The notes under the pieces: generated by a model | Seen by the model: only the letters and a program-made list of their open reading frames with translations | Database searches by the model: none | Told to the model about the DNA's origin: nothing | DNA from: CADEED01 sp039930985 | GTDB lineage: Bacteria; Pseudomonadota; Gammaproteobacteria; Steroidobacterales; Steroidobacteraceae | Length of the DNA stretch: 14,493 nucleotides | Direction: 5' to 3' | NCBI GenBank assembly: GCA_039930985.1 | Contig: JBDTSV010000007.1 | Location: 1 to 14,493, forward strand | In this document: positions 6,617 to 14,493 of the stretch, in pieces | How the letters are laid out: every line of letters begins with the position of its first letter | Numbering within the stretch: position 1 is the first letter of the stretch | Program-made: the position numbers and the translations under genes

Positions 6617-8079
6617 CAGAATCCTTGTTGAAAGGTCACAAATGCACGCGCGCCGGTGCGCGCATCCTCGGTATCGAATTTGTCATACCCGACTCCGACC
6701 CCGAGATTTCCAAAACCGAAGGGGTGCGAGTAGCGCAATTCTACATTGTCGAGAACCGAGCGGGCGCCGCCAAATGCATGGTAGCCCGTGCCGTCGCGAT
6801 TGAATTCGACGCGCCGTGCGGTAACGCTCGCGGCATCGCCGTTGTTACGCGCCAAATGCGCGCCGAACGAGTACATGCGGCTGTCGTTGTCCATGGAATG
6901 GCCGATCACGCGGCCGCGATATGTGTAGCCCTGTGGATAAAGGCTGTTGCGATAGGCGCAGTTGAATTCCGGTTCCTGGCGCGTGAACATGCAGGCGGTG
7001 TCGGCATATTCGGCATGGAAACGCCAGCCGCCCAAACGCGTCGAGGCCCAGGTCTCCACGCCAAACAATCCCAGGAATTTGCTCGGCAGGTTGCCCGCCT
7101 CGTCCTCGCCTATCCACTGGGTGTAGAACGCCAACGGAAGGGCGCGCCACGGCGACCTCAAGCGCAGGTCGTACCCCGCCATCTGGTTACCCGGCTCGTC
7201 GTTGGCGAGCGGATCTTCCTGATTGTCCTTCCCCAACAGCATGTCAGCGAACGTGCGCCAGCCACAAGGACGATTGCCGCCGCACCATTGCGCCGTACGA
7301 GTAAGTCCAAACTCCAGCCACGGGCGCGGCTTGAAATTGACCCGTGCCGCCAGGAAACGTACGTCGGGTACGGCGACATCAGTCCCCTCGGTTTGCCCCA
7401 CGGCGATGCTCGCGCGCCAGGGTCCGATCCACGAAAGCCAACGCGTCTTGAATGGGTCGGTGTAATTGCGTTCGAGGGTGACACTCGGAATGGGACGGGC
7501 ATTCGTCGACAGGATGAGGCTGCCTTCCCAGCCTGGCCCCCACCAGCGTTCCATGTAGCCCGCTGAGATCATGAAATTACCGACGTTCACCCCGAGGTAG
7601 GTTCCATCCGGCCGGAATTTCTTGCGGTCATCGGGATCTGCAACCAACGCGCCCTGCAGGTTGGCAGCCAGATGGTTGCTGAACCAGCTCGCGCGCAACG
7701 CGACCTCCCCCTCCTCGCGCGGAGTGTCGGCAAAGCCTCGAAGCTGGACTGGCTCGTGAGATGCGGACGCACGGACTCCAGCCCCGGCAAAACCCGGCGT
7801 GGATGCTGCCCTTGCCAGTCGCTGCACCCGCAACAGCGCGGCGGCAGTTGCCGCATCGAGACCGTCGACCGAGGCGGCGAGTGCATCGCGGGCGATATCG
7901 GGCCAGGACACAGGCCAGGTCGTCGTTGGCCCGCGCAGAACGTAGGCGTCGGCGAGTAGTTGAATGTCACTGCGAAGCGAGTCGCTGCCCGGCGCCAGCC
8001 ACGGATCGGCTCTGGCGGTCGTGAGCGACGCACCCGCGATCAATCCCAGCGCGATTGCCGCTGCCCGAAAAACGTTCAC
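6616..8079 (-). CDS. Wzi-family capsule assembly outer-membrane protein (second of a tandem pair)
   Basis: This is a 487-residue beta-barrel protein when started at GTG 8079-8077. The open frame extends upstream to 8205, but that extension has no signal peptide and overlaps the neighbouring gene. The chosen GTG gives a clean signal peptide (about 1-24, ending TTARA) and a GTGA 4-nt overlap with the upstream stop codon. Wzi-family landmarks include ERWWGPGWEGSLILS at about 177-191, NARPIP, and TRWLSWIGPWR at 212-222. The protein ends in Phe (FVTFQQGF), as expected for a BAM-inserted barrel. Wzi-type proteins help attach or organise capsule at the cell surface. Cysteines occur as Cx5C (QWCGGNRPC) and C-x10-CAY, in the same places as in the neighbour, suggesting disulfides. 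The stop codon overlaps the exporter start. A tandem duplicate follows at 8076-9575. Confidence 0.87.
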   Translation of the reverse strand: MNVFRAAAIALGLIAGASLTTARADPWLAPGSDSLRSDIQLLADAYVLRGPTTTWPVSWPDIARDALAASVDGLDAATAAALLRVQRLARAASTPGFAGAGVRASASHEPVQLRGFADTPREEGEVALRASWFSNHLAANLQGALVADPDDRKKFRPDGTYLGVNVGNFMISAGYMERWWGPGWEGSLILSTNARPIPSVTLERNYTDPFKTRWLSWIGPWRASIAVGQTEGTDVAVPDVRFLAARVNFKPRPWLEFGLTRTAQWCGGNRPCGWRTFADMLLGKDNQEDPLANDEPGNQMAGYDLRLRSPWRALPLAFYTQWIGEDEAGNLPSKFLGLFGVETWASTRLGGWRFHAEYADTACMFTRQEPEFNCAYRNSLYPQGYTYRGRVIGHSMDNDSRMYSFGAHLARNNGDAASVTARRVEFNRDGTGYHAFGGARSVLDNVELRYSHPFGFGNLGVGVGYDKFDTEDARTGARAFVTFQQGF

Positions 8080-9575
8080 GGCCGAAATTCGTGGCGCCAG
8101 CCGATGAAACCGAACGCCTCGACCTTGCGCCCGAAGCCTCTGGGCTCGACGGATTCCGCGCCGAGATCCACTGAGATTTTCTCGCCTAACAAGCGCGTCT
8201 TCCACCCGAGCTCGAGGGCCGAGTAGTTAGTTGGCCTGAGGGCCACGGTATTGTGACCGTCGGTTTTGCGGTTGAGACTCGAGGTGCGCGCCGTCGCCGA
8301 CCACAGGTCGCCGCCCGGCGTCGAATAAGTGGCGCCCAGCGAATAGGTCTCCGAGTCGCTGTCGGTCGTGTACCCGACGACGCGGCCGTGATATCGATAG
8401 CCTTCGAAATTGAATCGTCCTTGCGAATAGGCGCAGTGGTAATAGGGCCCGCTGTGTGAATTCGCCGAACAGGTGGTCGAAGTGTACTCGGCAAAGACCA
8501 GCAAGAGACTCCCATCGCCGAACGGCTTCCATGCCTCGGCGCCCAGCTGCATGAGGTACTTCGCCGGGGTGTAGCTCGACTCGTCCTCGCCGATCATCTG
8601 CGAGTAGACCGCATAGGGCCAGTTGCCGATCGGCGATGCCCAGCGGACATCGAAGCCCGCCATCTGGTTGCCCGGCTCATTCGCCGCGGTCGCGTCGATG
8701 CCGACGTTGTCGTTGCCGGCAAGCAGGTTGCCGAATACGTTCAGATTGCATTCGAGCTGTTTGCCGCAAAACTGGGCGGTGCGGGAAAACCCCAGTTCCA
8801 GATTCTTGAGCGGCATCACCTCGACGCGCCAGGCCATGAACAGCGGCGCGTCAATGTCCTGTCGCTCGTTTTCCATTCGACTGAGGCCGAAATTGAAGCG
8901 CCATGGCCCGAGCCAGCTCAGCCAGCGGGTTTCGAATGGCCGGGGGACTGCACGTTCCACCTGGAGCGTCGGCATTGGCCGCGCATTGTTGGACAGGATC
9001 AAACTACTTTCATGCGATGGGCCCCACCATCGGTCGAGCGAGCCCGCGCTCAACAGCCAGTTGCCGAGCTGCACCGTCGCATGCGAACCATCGAGGCGCA
9101 GGCCATGGCCGTCGGCGGGATCGGCCGCCTCGGTGAGGTTGAGCGAAACCGCGAAGCGATCGCCGGTATACCTCGCACCGGCGCGGAGTTCCGCGTCCTC
9201 GCGGCCGAGCGTGTCGAAGTCACGCAGCAGGCCCGGCTCGCCGGCGGTGAGCGAAGCGTCCAACGCGACGCCGCGCCGCGAGTCGATGGCGATGCGCCCG
9301 CGCACGCGCTCGAGCGCCGTGCTGACCGCAGCATTCGTCGCCAAATGTTCCCGGGCGTTCGCCAGCGCGTATTCCACGGCCGCTCGCGGCAACGGCCACT
9401 GAGCCAGCGGCAAGCGGATGACTTCGGCGTCATTGAGCAGCTGCAGATCCATGCGCAGCAGCGTATCGCCCGACTCGAACCACCCGGCATCCGCAGCAGC
9501 GGGTGCAGCCGCGACAGTGCACAGCATGGCGCCCAGAATCACGACGATGGCGCCGGTTTTGATGTGCCGACGCAT
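8076..9575 (-). CDS. Wzi-family capsule assembly outer-membrane protein (first of a tandem pair)
   Basis: This 499-residue protein, counted from ATG 9575-9573, starts at a TGATG junction with the pgi stop codon. An in-frame GTG four codons earlier (9587) is an alternative; neither has a strong ribosome-binding site. Residues 1-28 form a signal peptide (hydrophobic core IVVILGAMLCTVAAA, cleavage near AAA-DAG). The mature protein aligns by eye with its downstream neighbour: DRWWGPSHESSLILSNNARPMP versus ERWWGPGWEGSLILSTNARPIP, and TRWLSWLGPWRF (216-227) in both. It has Cx5C (QFCGKQLEC) and C-x11-CAY cysteine pairs. The family binds capsular polysaccharide at the outer membrane. The two copies are divergent enough to be old paralogues rather than a recent duplication, and may serve distinct polymers or form a hetero-complex; that part is inference. 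Confidence 0.87.
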   Translation of the reverse strand: MRRHIKTGAIVVILGAMLCTVAAAPAAADAGWFESGDTLLRMDLQLLNDAEVIRLPLAQWPLPRAAVEYALANAREHLATNAAVSTALERVRGRIAIDSRRGVALDASLTAGEPGLLRDFDTLGREDAELRAGARYTGDRFAVSLNLTEAADPADGHGLRLDGSHATVQLGNWLLSAGSLDRWWGPSHESSLILSNNARPMPTLQVERAVPRPFETRWLSWLGPWRFNFGLSRMENERQDIDAPLFMAWRVEVMPLKNLELGFSRTAQFCGKQLECNLNVFGNLLAGNDNVGIDATAANEPGNQMAGFDVRWASPIGNWPYAVYSQMIGEDESSYTPAKYLMQLGAEAWKPFGDGSLLLVFAEYTSTTCSANSHSGPYYHCAYSQGRFNFEGYRYHGRVVGYTTDSDSETYSLGATYSTPGGDLWSATARTSSLNRKTDGHNTVALRPTNYSALELGWKTRLLGEKISVDLGAESVEPRGFGRKVEAFGFIGWRHEFRP

Positions 9576-11215
9576 CAGGAGCGCCACTGGGCCAGGCGCG
9601 CGAGCAACGGTTTCAACATGCTGTGCGTGCCAACGGCTGCATCGGCGTCGCGCACCAGCGGCAACACTTCGTCACACATTTTCTTGCCAAGCTCCACTCC
9701 CCACTGATCGAACGCATTGATGCCCCAGATCACGCTCTGCGTGAATATCTTGTGTTCGTACAGCGCGATCAGACTGCCGAGCGTGCGGGCGTCGAGTCGC
9801 TCGAAGGCGAGCACACTGACCGGCCGGTTGCCCGCATGGACCTTGTGGCGCGCGAGAAGTTCGATTCGCTCCGCCGGAAGCTTGCGCGTCTCGAGTTCGG
9901 CGGTGGCCTGCTCCATCGAGTAGCCAAACGCGAATGCTTCGGCCTGTGCGAGGCAATTGCCGATCGCAAGTTCGGCCTGGGCCGGGTTGTCGCAGGACGA
10001 GCGGGCCGGCAACAGAAGGTCGAGCGCGGCGCGCGGCGTGCCCTGATGCAGCATCTGGAAGAAGGAGTGCTGCGCGTTGTTGCCAGCCTCGCCCCAGATT
10101 ACCGGTGCGGTTGAATGTTGCAGGGGCTGACCCGCCAGATTCACCGACTTGCCATTGCTCTCCATGTCGAGCTGCTGGAGGTAGGCGGGAAACCGCCCGA
10201 GACGGCCGTCATAAGGAAGCACGGCAAGCGTCGGCAGCTCCAGGCAGTTTATGTTCCACACGCCTAACAAGCCCATGAGTGCAGGCAGGTTGCGATCCCA
10301 CGGCGCGCTGCGGAAATGCTCGTCGAGCGCATGCGCGCCGGCGAGGAACTCGGTGAACCCGGCGCGGCCGATGGCGATGGCCAGCGAGACGCCGATCGAC
10401 GACCACAGCGAATAGCGGCCGCCGACCCAGTCCCACATCATGAAGCGGTAGTTAGGGTTGATGCCGAACGAATCCATCGCCTGCGCGTTGGTCGAGACCG
10501 CGGCGAAATGCGCCGGAACAGCGGCTTCGCCGAGCTCGGCCGCGAGCCAGTGGCGTGCGGTGCGCGCATTGGCCAGGGTTTCCTGCGTGCTGAAGGTTTT
10601 GGAGGCGACGATGAACAGCGTGCGCGACGCGTCGGCGTCTTCGAGCGCATTGGCGAGATCCGTCCCGTCGACGTTGGATACGAAGCGAACGCTCGGCGCG
10701 TTCGCGGTCAAGGGATGCAGCGCCTGGACCGCCATGGCCGGCCCGAGATCCGACCCGCCAATGCCGATATTGATGACCGTGGCGAAACGGGCGCCGCCCG
10801 ATCCCCGCACCACCCCCGCGCGGACGTTTTCGGCGAATGACAGCATGCGTTCGCGTTCCGCGAGCACCTGGCGCGCGATGTCCTCGCCTCCCGGCCCATC
10901 GGCCGAGACGCCCGGCACGCGTAGCGCCGTATGCAGCACCGCGCGGCCTTCGGTGGTGTTGATGGATTCGCCGCGCCACATCGCCTCGATGCGCGGGCGA
11001 AGTCCGGCCGCGTCGGCCACGCTCTCGAGCAGGCGCAGACCGTCATCGTCGACGCGCTGGCGCGAAAAATCGAGGTACAGCCCGCAGGCCTCGCGCGCGA
11101 AGCGCGTTCCCCGGGCAGGATCCGCATCGCGTAACGCGCGCAAGCCGACGCCGCGGGTTTCGGCAGCGCGCGCCTGCAAGGTACGCCAGGCGGCGGTCAG
11201 ATTGTCGTGGGCCAT
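9575..11215 (-). CDS. pgi: Glucose-6-phosphate isomerase
   Basis: The 546-residue product is a full-length cytoplasmic phosphoglucose isomerase interconverting glucose-6-phosphate and fructose-6-phosphate. Both family signatures are present: DWVGGRYSLWSSIG at 262-275 and GINAFDQWGVELGKK at 498-512. The expected catalytic residues are visible: Glu352 (MESNGK), His383 (AQHSFFQ) and Lys511. The sugar-phosphate loop is INIGIGGSDLGPA (148-160), with SKTFST at 205-210. The start is ATG at 11215-11213, 12 nt after the aminotransferase stop codon; its own stop overlaps the next ATG. The gene is tightly embedded in the EPS operon, so here it probably balances hexose phosphates for precursor synthesis: fructose-6-phosphate for UDP-GlcNAc and glucose-6-phosphate for UDP-glucose-type donors. 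Whether it is the only pgi in the genome cannot be seen. Confidence 0.97.
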   Translation of the reverse strand: MAHDNLTAAWRTLQARAAETRGVGLRALRDADPARGTRFAREACGLYLDFSRQRVDDDGLRLLESVADAAGLRPRIEAMWRGESINTTEGRAVLHTALRVPGVSADGPGGEDIARQVLAERERMLSFAENVRAGVVRGSGGARFATVINIGIGGSDLGPAMAVQALHPLTANAPSVRFVSNVDGTDLANALEDADASRTLFIVASKTFSTQETLANARTARHWLAAELGEAAVPAHFAAVSTNAQAMDSFGINPNYRFMMWDWVGGRYSLWSSIGVSLAIAIGRAGFTEFLAGAHALDEHFRSAPWDRNLPALMGLLGVWNINCLELPTLAVLPYDGRLGRFPAYLQQLDMESNGKSVNLAGQPLQHSTAPVIWGEAGNNAQHSFFQMLHQGTPRAALDLLLPARSSCDNPAQAELAIGNCLAQAEAFAFGYSMEQATAELETRKLPAERIELLARHKVHAGNRPVSVLAFERLDARTLGSLIALYEHKIFTQSVIWGINAFDQWGVELGKKMCDEVLPLVRDADAAVGTHSMLKPLLARLAQWRS

Positions 11216-11227
11216 CGGGGACTGGTG

Positions 11228-12406
11228 CTACTTTCGAAACAGGCCGGCGATGGTATCGACAACGTATTGGAGTTGCGACTCCGACAGCTCCGGATAGATC
11301 GGCAGCGCCAGGGTTTCCTGCGAGGCCCGCAAGCTTTCGGGAAAGTCCTGCGGTTTGTGTCCCAGGTAGGCGAAACACTGCTGCATGTGCAGTGGCAGCG
11401 GGTAATAGATCTCTGCACCGACGCCTTGCTCGGTAAGCCAGCTGCGCAATGCGTCTCGCCGCTCGACCCGCACGCAGTACTGGTTGTAGATGTGGCGTGC
11501 GCCGCTGGGCGCCAGCGGCGGGGTCACCACCCTGCCGCCCAGCCCCGCCGCCGCGAACGCCTGGTCGTAGAACACTGCGTTTCGCCGGCGTGCTTCGCTC
11601 CAGGAATCGAGGTGCGGCAGCTTCACGTTGAGCACCGCGGCCTGGATTTCGTCGAGCCGGAAATTGCCGCCGATGAGCTCGTGGTAGTACTTCGGCTCCA
11701 TGCCGTGCACGCGCAGCTTGGCGAGCTTCGCCGCGAGCTTTTCATCGTTGGTGACGCACATGCCGGCATCGCCGAACGCACCGAGATTCTTGGTCGGGAA
11801 AAACGACAGGCAGCCGATATCGCCGATGGAACAGGCGCGCCGGCCGAGTTTGTCTTCGGAGCCGATGGCCTGCGCGGCGTCTTCGATGATGGCCAGCTGG
11901 TGACGCTGGGCGATCGCCTTGATCCGCGTCATGTCAGCCATCTGGCCGTACAGATGCACCGGCATGATGGCGCGCACGCGGCCGCCGGTGTTGCGATTGA
12001 ACAAGACACCACTGCGCGTCTCGCAGCGGGACTCAATGAATTGTTCGAGCGCGGCCACGGAAATGTTGAAGGTCTCGGGCTCGATGTCGACGAATGTCGG
12101 GCGCGCTCCCACGCGCGCGATGGTTCCGGCGGTGGCGAAGAAGGTGTACGGACTGGTGAGCACTTCGTCGCCGGCGCCGATATCGAGCGCCATGAGCGCG
12201 ACCAGCAGCGCGTCGGTGCCCGACGAAATACCGATGCCGAACTTGCAGCCGGAATAGGCCGCGGTGGCGGCTTCGAACGCTTTCACTTCCGGCCCGAGGA
12301 TGAAGTACTGGGATTCCGCGACGCGCAGCAGCGCGGCGTCGAGTTCGGACTTGAGCGCGCGGTACTGGGGCTTGAGATCAAGGAGTGGGACTTTCACGGT
12401 CCGCAC
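11228..12406 (-). CDS. DegT/DnrJ/EryC1/StrS nucleotide-sugar aminotransferase
   Basis: The 392-residue product is a PLP-dependent sugar aminotransferase of fold type I. The N-terminus VPLLDLKPQY and ILGPEVKAFE are family hallmarks. SSGTDALLVAL (61-71) is the phosphate-binding segment, and EDAAQAIG (175-182) provides the cofactor-stacking Asp176 and Gln179. Lys206 in SFFPTKNLG is the expected Schiff-base lysine. The C-terminal GVGAEIYYPLPLHMQQCF is typical of the family. It resembles WbpE-type enzymes that aminate 3-keto-UDP-GlcNAcA, which would fit a TviB/WbpA-type dehydrogenase upstream, but 4-keto substrates, such as a PseC-like role downstream of the PseB-like enzyme, are also possible. 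The annotated start is GTG 12406; a second GTG three codons later is an alternative, and neither has a strong Shine-Dalgarno sequence. It lies 10 nt after the epimerase gene. Confidence 0.9.
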   Translation of the reverse strand: MRTVKVPLLDLKPQYRALKSELDAALLRVAESQYFILGPEVKAFEAATAAYSGCKFGIGISSGTDALLVALMALDIGAGDEVLTSPYTFFATAGTIARVGARPTFVDIEPETFNISVAALEQFIESRCETRSGVLFNRNTGGRVRAIMPVHLYGQMADMTRIKAIAQRHQLAIIEDAAQAIGSEDKLGRRACSIGDIGCLSFFPTKNLGAFGDAGMCVTNDEKLAAKLAKLRVHGMEPKYYHELIGGNFRLDEIQAAVLNVKLPHLDSWSEARRRNAVFYDQAFAAAGLGGRVVTPPLAPSGARHIYNQYCVRVERRDALRSWLTEQGVGAEIYYPLPLHMQQCFAYLGHKPQDFPESLRASQETLALPIYPELSESQLQYVVDTIAGLFRK

Positions 12407-12416
12407 TGTAAACCGA

Positions 12417-13460
12417 TCAGCCGAGGTTGGTCACCTTGGTCGGCGGCTGCGCGTTGCTCTTGTAGTACTCCAGGTACCAATCGACGAAACGACGGATGCC
12501 CACCTCCACCGGCGTCGCCGGCTTGTAGCCGACATCGCGAACCAGGTCTTCGACATCGGCAAAGGTATCGGGCACGTCGCCAGGCTGCAGCGGCAGCAGG
12601 TTCTTGACGGCCTTCTTGCCGAGACATTCTTCGAGCACTTCTATGTAGCGCGACAATTCCACGGGCGCGTTATTGCCGATGTTGTAGATGCGGAACGGCG
12701 CGCTGCTGGTGGCCGGGTCCGGACTGTGGCCGCTCCAGTCATTGTTAGGCGTGGCCGGACGATCGCAGGTGCGCACCACGCCCTCGGCGATGTCATCGAC
12801 GAAGGTGAAGTCGCGCTTGTGGTGCCCGTGATTGAACACGTCGATGGGCTTGCCCTCGAGAATGTTCTTGGTGAACAGGAACAGCGCCATATCCGGCCGG
12901 CCCCAGGGGCCGTAGACCGTGAAGAAACGCAGGCCGGTCACCGGTAGTTTGAACAGCGCCGCGTAGTTGTGCGCCATGAGTTCGTTGGCGCGCTTCGTGG
13001 ACGCGTACAGCGACAGCGGGTGATCGACGCCGCGGTGCACCGAGAACGGCATGTTGGTGTTGAGGCCGTACACCGAACTGGTCGAGGCGAACACCAGGTG
13101 CTCGGCGTTGTTATGGCGGCAGCCTTCGAGCACGTTCAATGTGCCCGTGACATTGCTGTCGATGTAAGCCTGCGGGTGCTCGAGCGAATAACGCACACCG
13201 GCCTGCGCGGCCAGGTGAATGACGCGCGGAAACTTTTCGCGCGCAAACAGCGCCTTCATCCCGCCCTTGTCGGCCAGGTCCATCTTCACGAAGCGGAATT
13301 TCGCCTGACGCTCGAGGATGGCGAGGCGCGCGCGCTTCAAGTTCGGGTCGTAGTAATCGTTGAGGTTGTCGAGACCGACGATTTCATCGCCTCGTGCGAG
13401 CAGCTTTTGCGCGACGTGATAGCCAATGAATCCGGCGGCGCCGGTGAGCAGGATTTTCAT
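12417..13460 (-). CDS. NAD-dependent epimerase, UDP-glucuronate 4-epimerase-like (extended SDR)
   Basis: The 347-residue enzyme has the Rossmann NAD motif GAAGFIG (7-13), the acidic residue Asp31 in GLDNLNDYYD that binds the adenosine ribose, a catalytic STSSVYG region (126-132), and the Tyr152/Lys156 pair in YASTK. The wording HLAAQAGVRYSLEHPQAYIDSN (82-103) and NDYYDPNLKRARL (34-46) is that of the CapI/GAE family, which interconverts UDP-GlcA and UDP-GalA. The neighbouring TviB-type dehydrogenase would make an N-acetylhexosaminuronate, so the true substrate may be UDP-GlcNAcA rather than UDP-GlcA. The ATG at 13460 is 6 nt after the dehydrogenase stop codon. The protein is full length, and no residue of the SDR active site appears to be missing. 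Family certain, substrate inferred. Confidence 0.9.
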   Translation of the reverse strand: MKILLTGAAGFIGYHVAQKLLARGDEIVGLDNLNDYYDPNLKRARLAILERQAKFRFVKMDLADKGGMKALFAREKFPRVIHLAAQAGVRYSLEHPQAYIDSNVTGTLNVLEGCRHNNAEHLVFASTSSVYGLNTNMPFSVHRGVDHPLSLYASTKRANELMAHNYAALFKLPVTGLRFFTVYGPWGRPDMALFLFTKNILEGKPIDVFNHGHHKRDFTFVDDIAEGVVRTCDRPATPNNDWSGHSPDPATSSAPFRIYNIGNNAPVELSRYIEVLEECLGKKAVKNLLPLQPGDVPDTFADVEDLVRDVGYKPATPVEVGIRRFVDWYLEYYKSNAQPPTKVTNLG

Positions 13461-13466
13461 GTGTGT

Positions 13467-14493
13467 TTACAGCCGTCCATCGACCTGGGAGGCGGGGAAA
13501 ATATATTTGATGTCGTACACCACGTGGTTCTTCTTGCAGGCCTTGCGCACGCTGCCGATGCCGCGATCGCGGAATTCCTTGTGGCCAACGGCCAGCACCG
13601 CGGCGTCATAGGCGCCATCGCGCAATTTCGTGACCGGACGGATTCCGTATTCATGCTTGGCCTCAGCGCGATCGATCCACGGATCGTAGACGTCGACCCG
13701 GGCGCCGTAGTTCTTGAGCTCACGCACCACGTCGGCAACCTTGGAATTGCGCAGGTCCGGGCAGTTCTCCTTGAACGTGAGCCCCAGCACCAGGATGCGC
13801 GACCCCTTGACGAGGATCTTCTTGCCGGACATGAGCTTCACGACCTGCCCGGCCACGTAGTTGGCCATGCTGTCGTTCATGCGCCGGCCGGCGAGGATCA
13901 TCTCGGGATGAAAGCCGATCTCCTGCGCCTTGTGCGTCAGGTAATAAGGATCCACGCCGATGCAATGGCCACCGACCAGGCCTGGGCGGAATGGCAGGAA
14001 GTTCCACTTGCTGCCCGCGGCCAGCAACACTTCTTCGGTGTCGATGCCGAGGCGGTTGAAGATCAAAGCCAGTTCGTTGATGAGTGCGATGTTCACGTCG
14101 CGCTGTGTGTTCTCGATGACCTTGGCGGCTTCGGCAACGCGAATGCTCGACGCCTGGTGCGTGCCGGCGCGCACGATGGTGCGGTAAAGACTGTCGACGA
14201 ACTCGGCGACTTCGGGCGTCGACCCCGAGGTGACCTTCTTGATCGACGGCAGACGATGTTCCTTGTCGCCGGGATTAATGCGCTCAGGGCTGTAGCCGGC
14301 GAAAAAATCCCTGTTGAACGTGAGGCCCGACTCGCGCTCGAGAATCGGAATGCAGATTTCCTCGGTGCACCCGGGGTATACGGTGGACTCATAGATCACC
14401 ACGTCGCCTTTCTTGAGCACTTTGCCGACTGTTTCGCTGGAACGTTCGAGCGGAGTCAGGTCGGGCCGGTTGTAACGATCGATGGGCGTGGGC
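13467..14493 (-). CDS. tviB: UDP-N-acetyl-D-glucosamine 6-dehydrogenase (TviB/WbpA type), 5' end missing
   Basis: The reading frame is open to the right edge, so the N-terminal NAD-binding domain start is missing and about 342 codons are present. The first visible residues are PTPIDRYNRPDLTPLE, followed by YESTVYPGCTEE, YSPERINPGDKEHRL, IENTQRDVNIALINELA and GLVGGHCIGVDPYYLTH. The catalytic cysteine is encoded at 13962-13964. The C-terminus VYDIKYIFPASQVDGRL also fits. These match TviB of the Salmonella Vi locus closely as I recall it. The family oxidises C6 of UDP-GlcNAc or UDP-GalNAc to the uronic acid, using two NAD+ per sugar, in the cytoplasm. An internal GTG at 14420 is not the start, because conserved family sequence continues upstream of it. 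It is the first gene in view of the upstream transcription unit. Confidence 0.92.
   Translation of the reverse strand, partial: PTPIDRYNRPDLTPLERSSETVGKVLKKGDVVIYESTVYPGCTEEICIPILERESGLTFNRDFFAGYSPERINPGDKEHRLPSIKKVTSGSTPEVAEFVDSLYRTIVRAGTHQASSIRVAEAAKVIENTQRDVNIALINELALIFNRLGIDTEEVLLAAGSKWNFLPFRPGLVGGHCIGVDPYYLTHKAQEIGFHPEMILAGRRMNDSMANYVAGQVVKLMSGKKILVKGSRILVLGLTFKENCPDLRNSKVADVVRELKNYGARVDVYDPWIDRAEAKHEYGIRPVTKLRDGAYDAAVLAVGHKEFRDRGIGSVRKACKKNHVVYDIKYIFPASQVDGRL

Noticed and set aside
6625..7566. A 313-codon open frame on the plus strand opposite the second Wzi gene
   Set aside because: It is a shadow of the Wzi frame, with no domain or signal peptide and no believable start context; the minus-strand product has strong family motifs.
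8080..8205. A 42-codon N-terminal extension of the second Wzi gene
   Set aside because: It would overlap the upstream gene by about 130 nt and push the signal peptide away from the N-terminus; the GTG at 8079 gives a normal secretion signal and a 4-nt overlap.
11207..12607. A 466-codon open frame on the plus strand opposite the aminotransferase
   Set aside because: It lies antisense to a clearly conserved PLP enzyme, its composition is Arg/Gly/His-rich as expected of the complement of GC-rich coding DNA, and it shows no recognisable motif.
14418..14420. GTG at 14420 as the start of the dehydrogenase
   Set aside because: The frame stays open upstream and encodes conserved family sequence (PTPIDRYNRPDLTPLE), so the gene is cut by the window edge rather than starting here.

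Overview
The window is part of a large exopolysaccharide or capsule locus from a GC-rich proteobacterium, most likely a gammaproteobacterium. That placement is inferred from the RfaH-like regulator, the exact ops motif and the protein styles; there is no rRNA or tRNA to confirm it. Every gene I can support lies on the minus strand, so transcription runs from high to low coordinates. Both end genes are cut by the window edges. There is no gene-free stretch over 300 bases, and I saw no tRNA, rRNA, CRISPR array, insertion sequence or integrase.

Upstream block (14493 to 3779). Seven genes are packed with gaps of 6 to 12 nt or overlaps of 1 to 4 nt. In order of transcription they are: a TviB-type UDP-N-acetylhexosamine 6-dehydrogenase (5' end missing), a UDP-glucuronate 4-epimerase-like SDR protein, a DegT/DnrJ/EryC1/StrS sugar aminotransferase, a complete glucose-6-phosphate isomerase (pgi), two tandem Wzi-family outer-membrane proteins, and a 945-residue SLBB-repeat polysaccharide exporter. 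The first three make nucleotide-sugar precursors, pgi connects to central sugar phosphates, and the last three form the outer-membrane exit and surface-attachment machinery.

Control block (3778 to 2732). Directly after the exporter stop codon is a good sigma-70-type promoter, TTGACA-17-TAGACT. It precedes an RfaH-like NusG paralogue, which overlaps by ATGA a small winged-helix regulator of the EPS-associated MarR type. After the regulator stop codon comes a terminator-like hairpin. About 40 nt further on is an exact 12-base match to the ops element, GGCGGTAGCGTG, the site where RfaH loads on RNA polymerase.

Downstream block (2731 to 1). Behind the ops element are a Wzz-type chain-length regulator, a 603-residue ABC half-transporter resembling PglK/MsbA flippases, and the first 19 codons of a PseB-like UDP-GlcNAc 4,6-dehydratase.

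The most interesting point is the self-contained antitermination circuit: the RfaH-like gene sits one gene upstream of its presumed target site, so it could license transcription of the wzz, ABC and sugar genes that follow. The window also combines a Wzz regulator with an ABC-type flippase and a very long Wza-like channel, without a tyrosine-kinase co-polymerase or a Wzx/Wzy pair in view.
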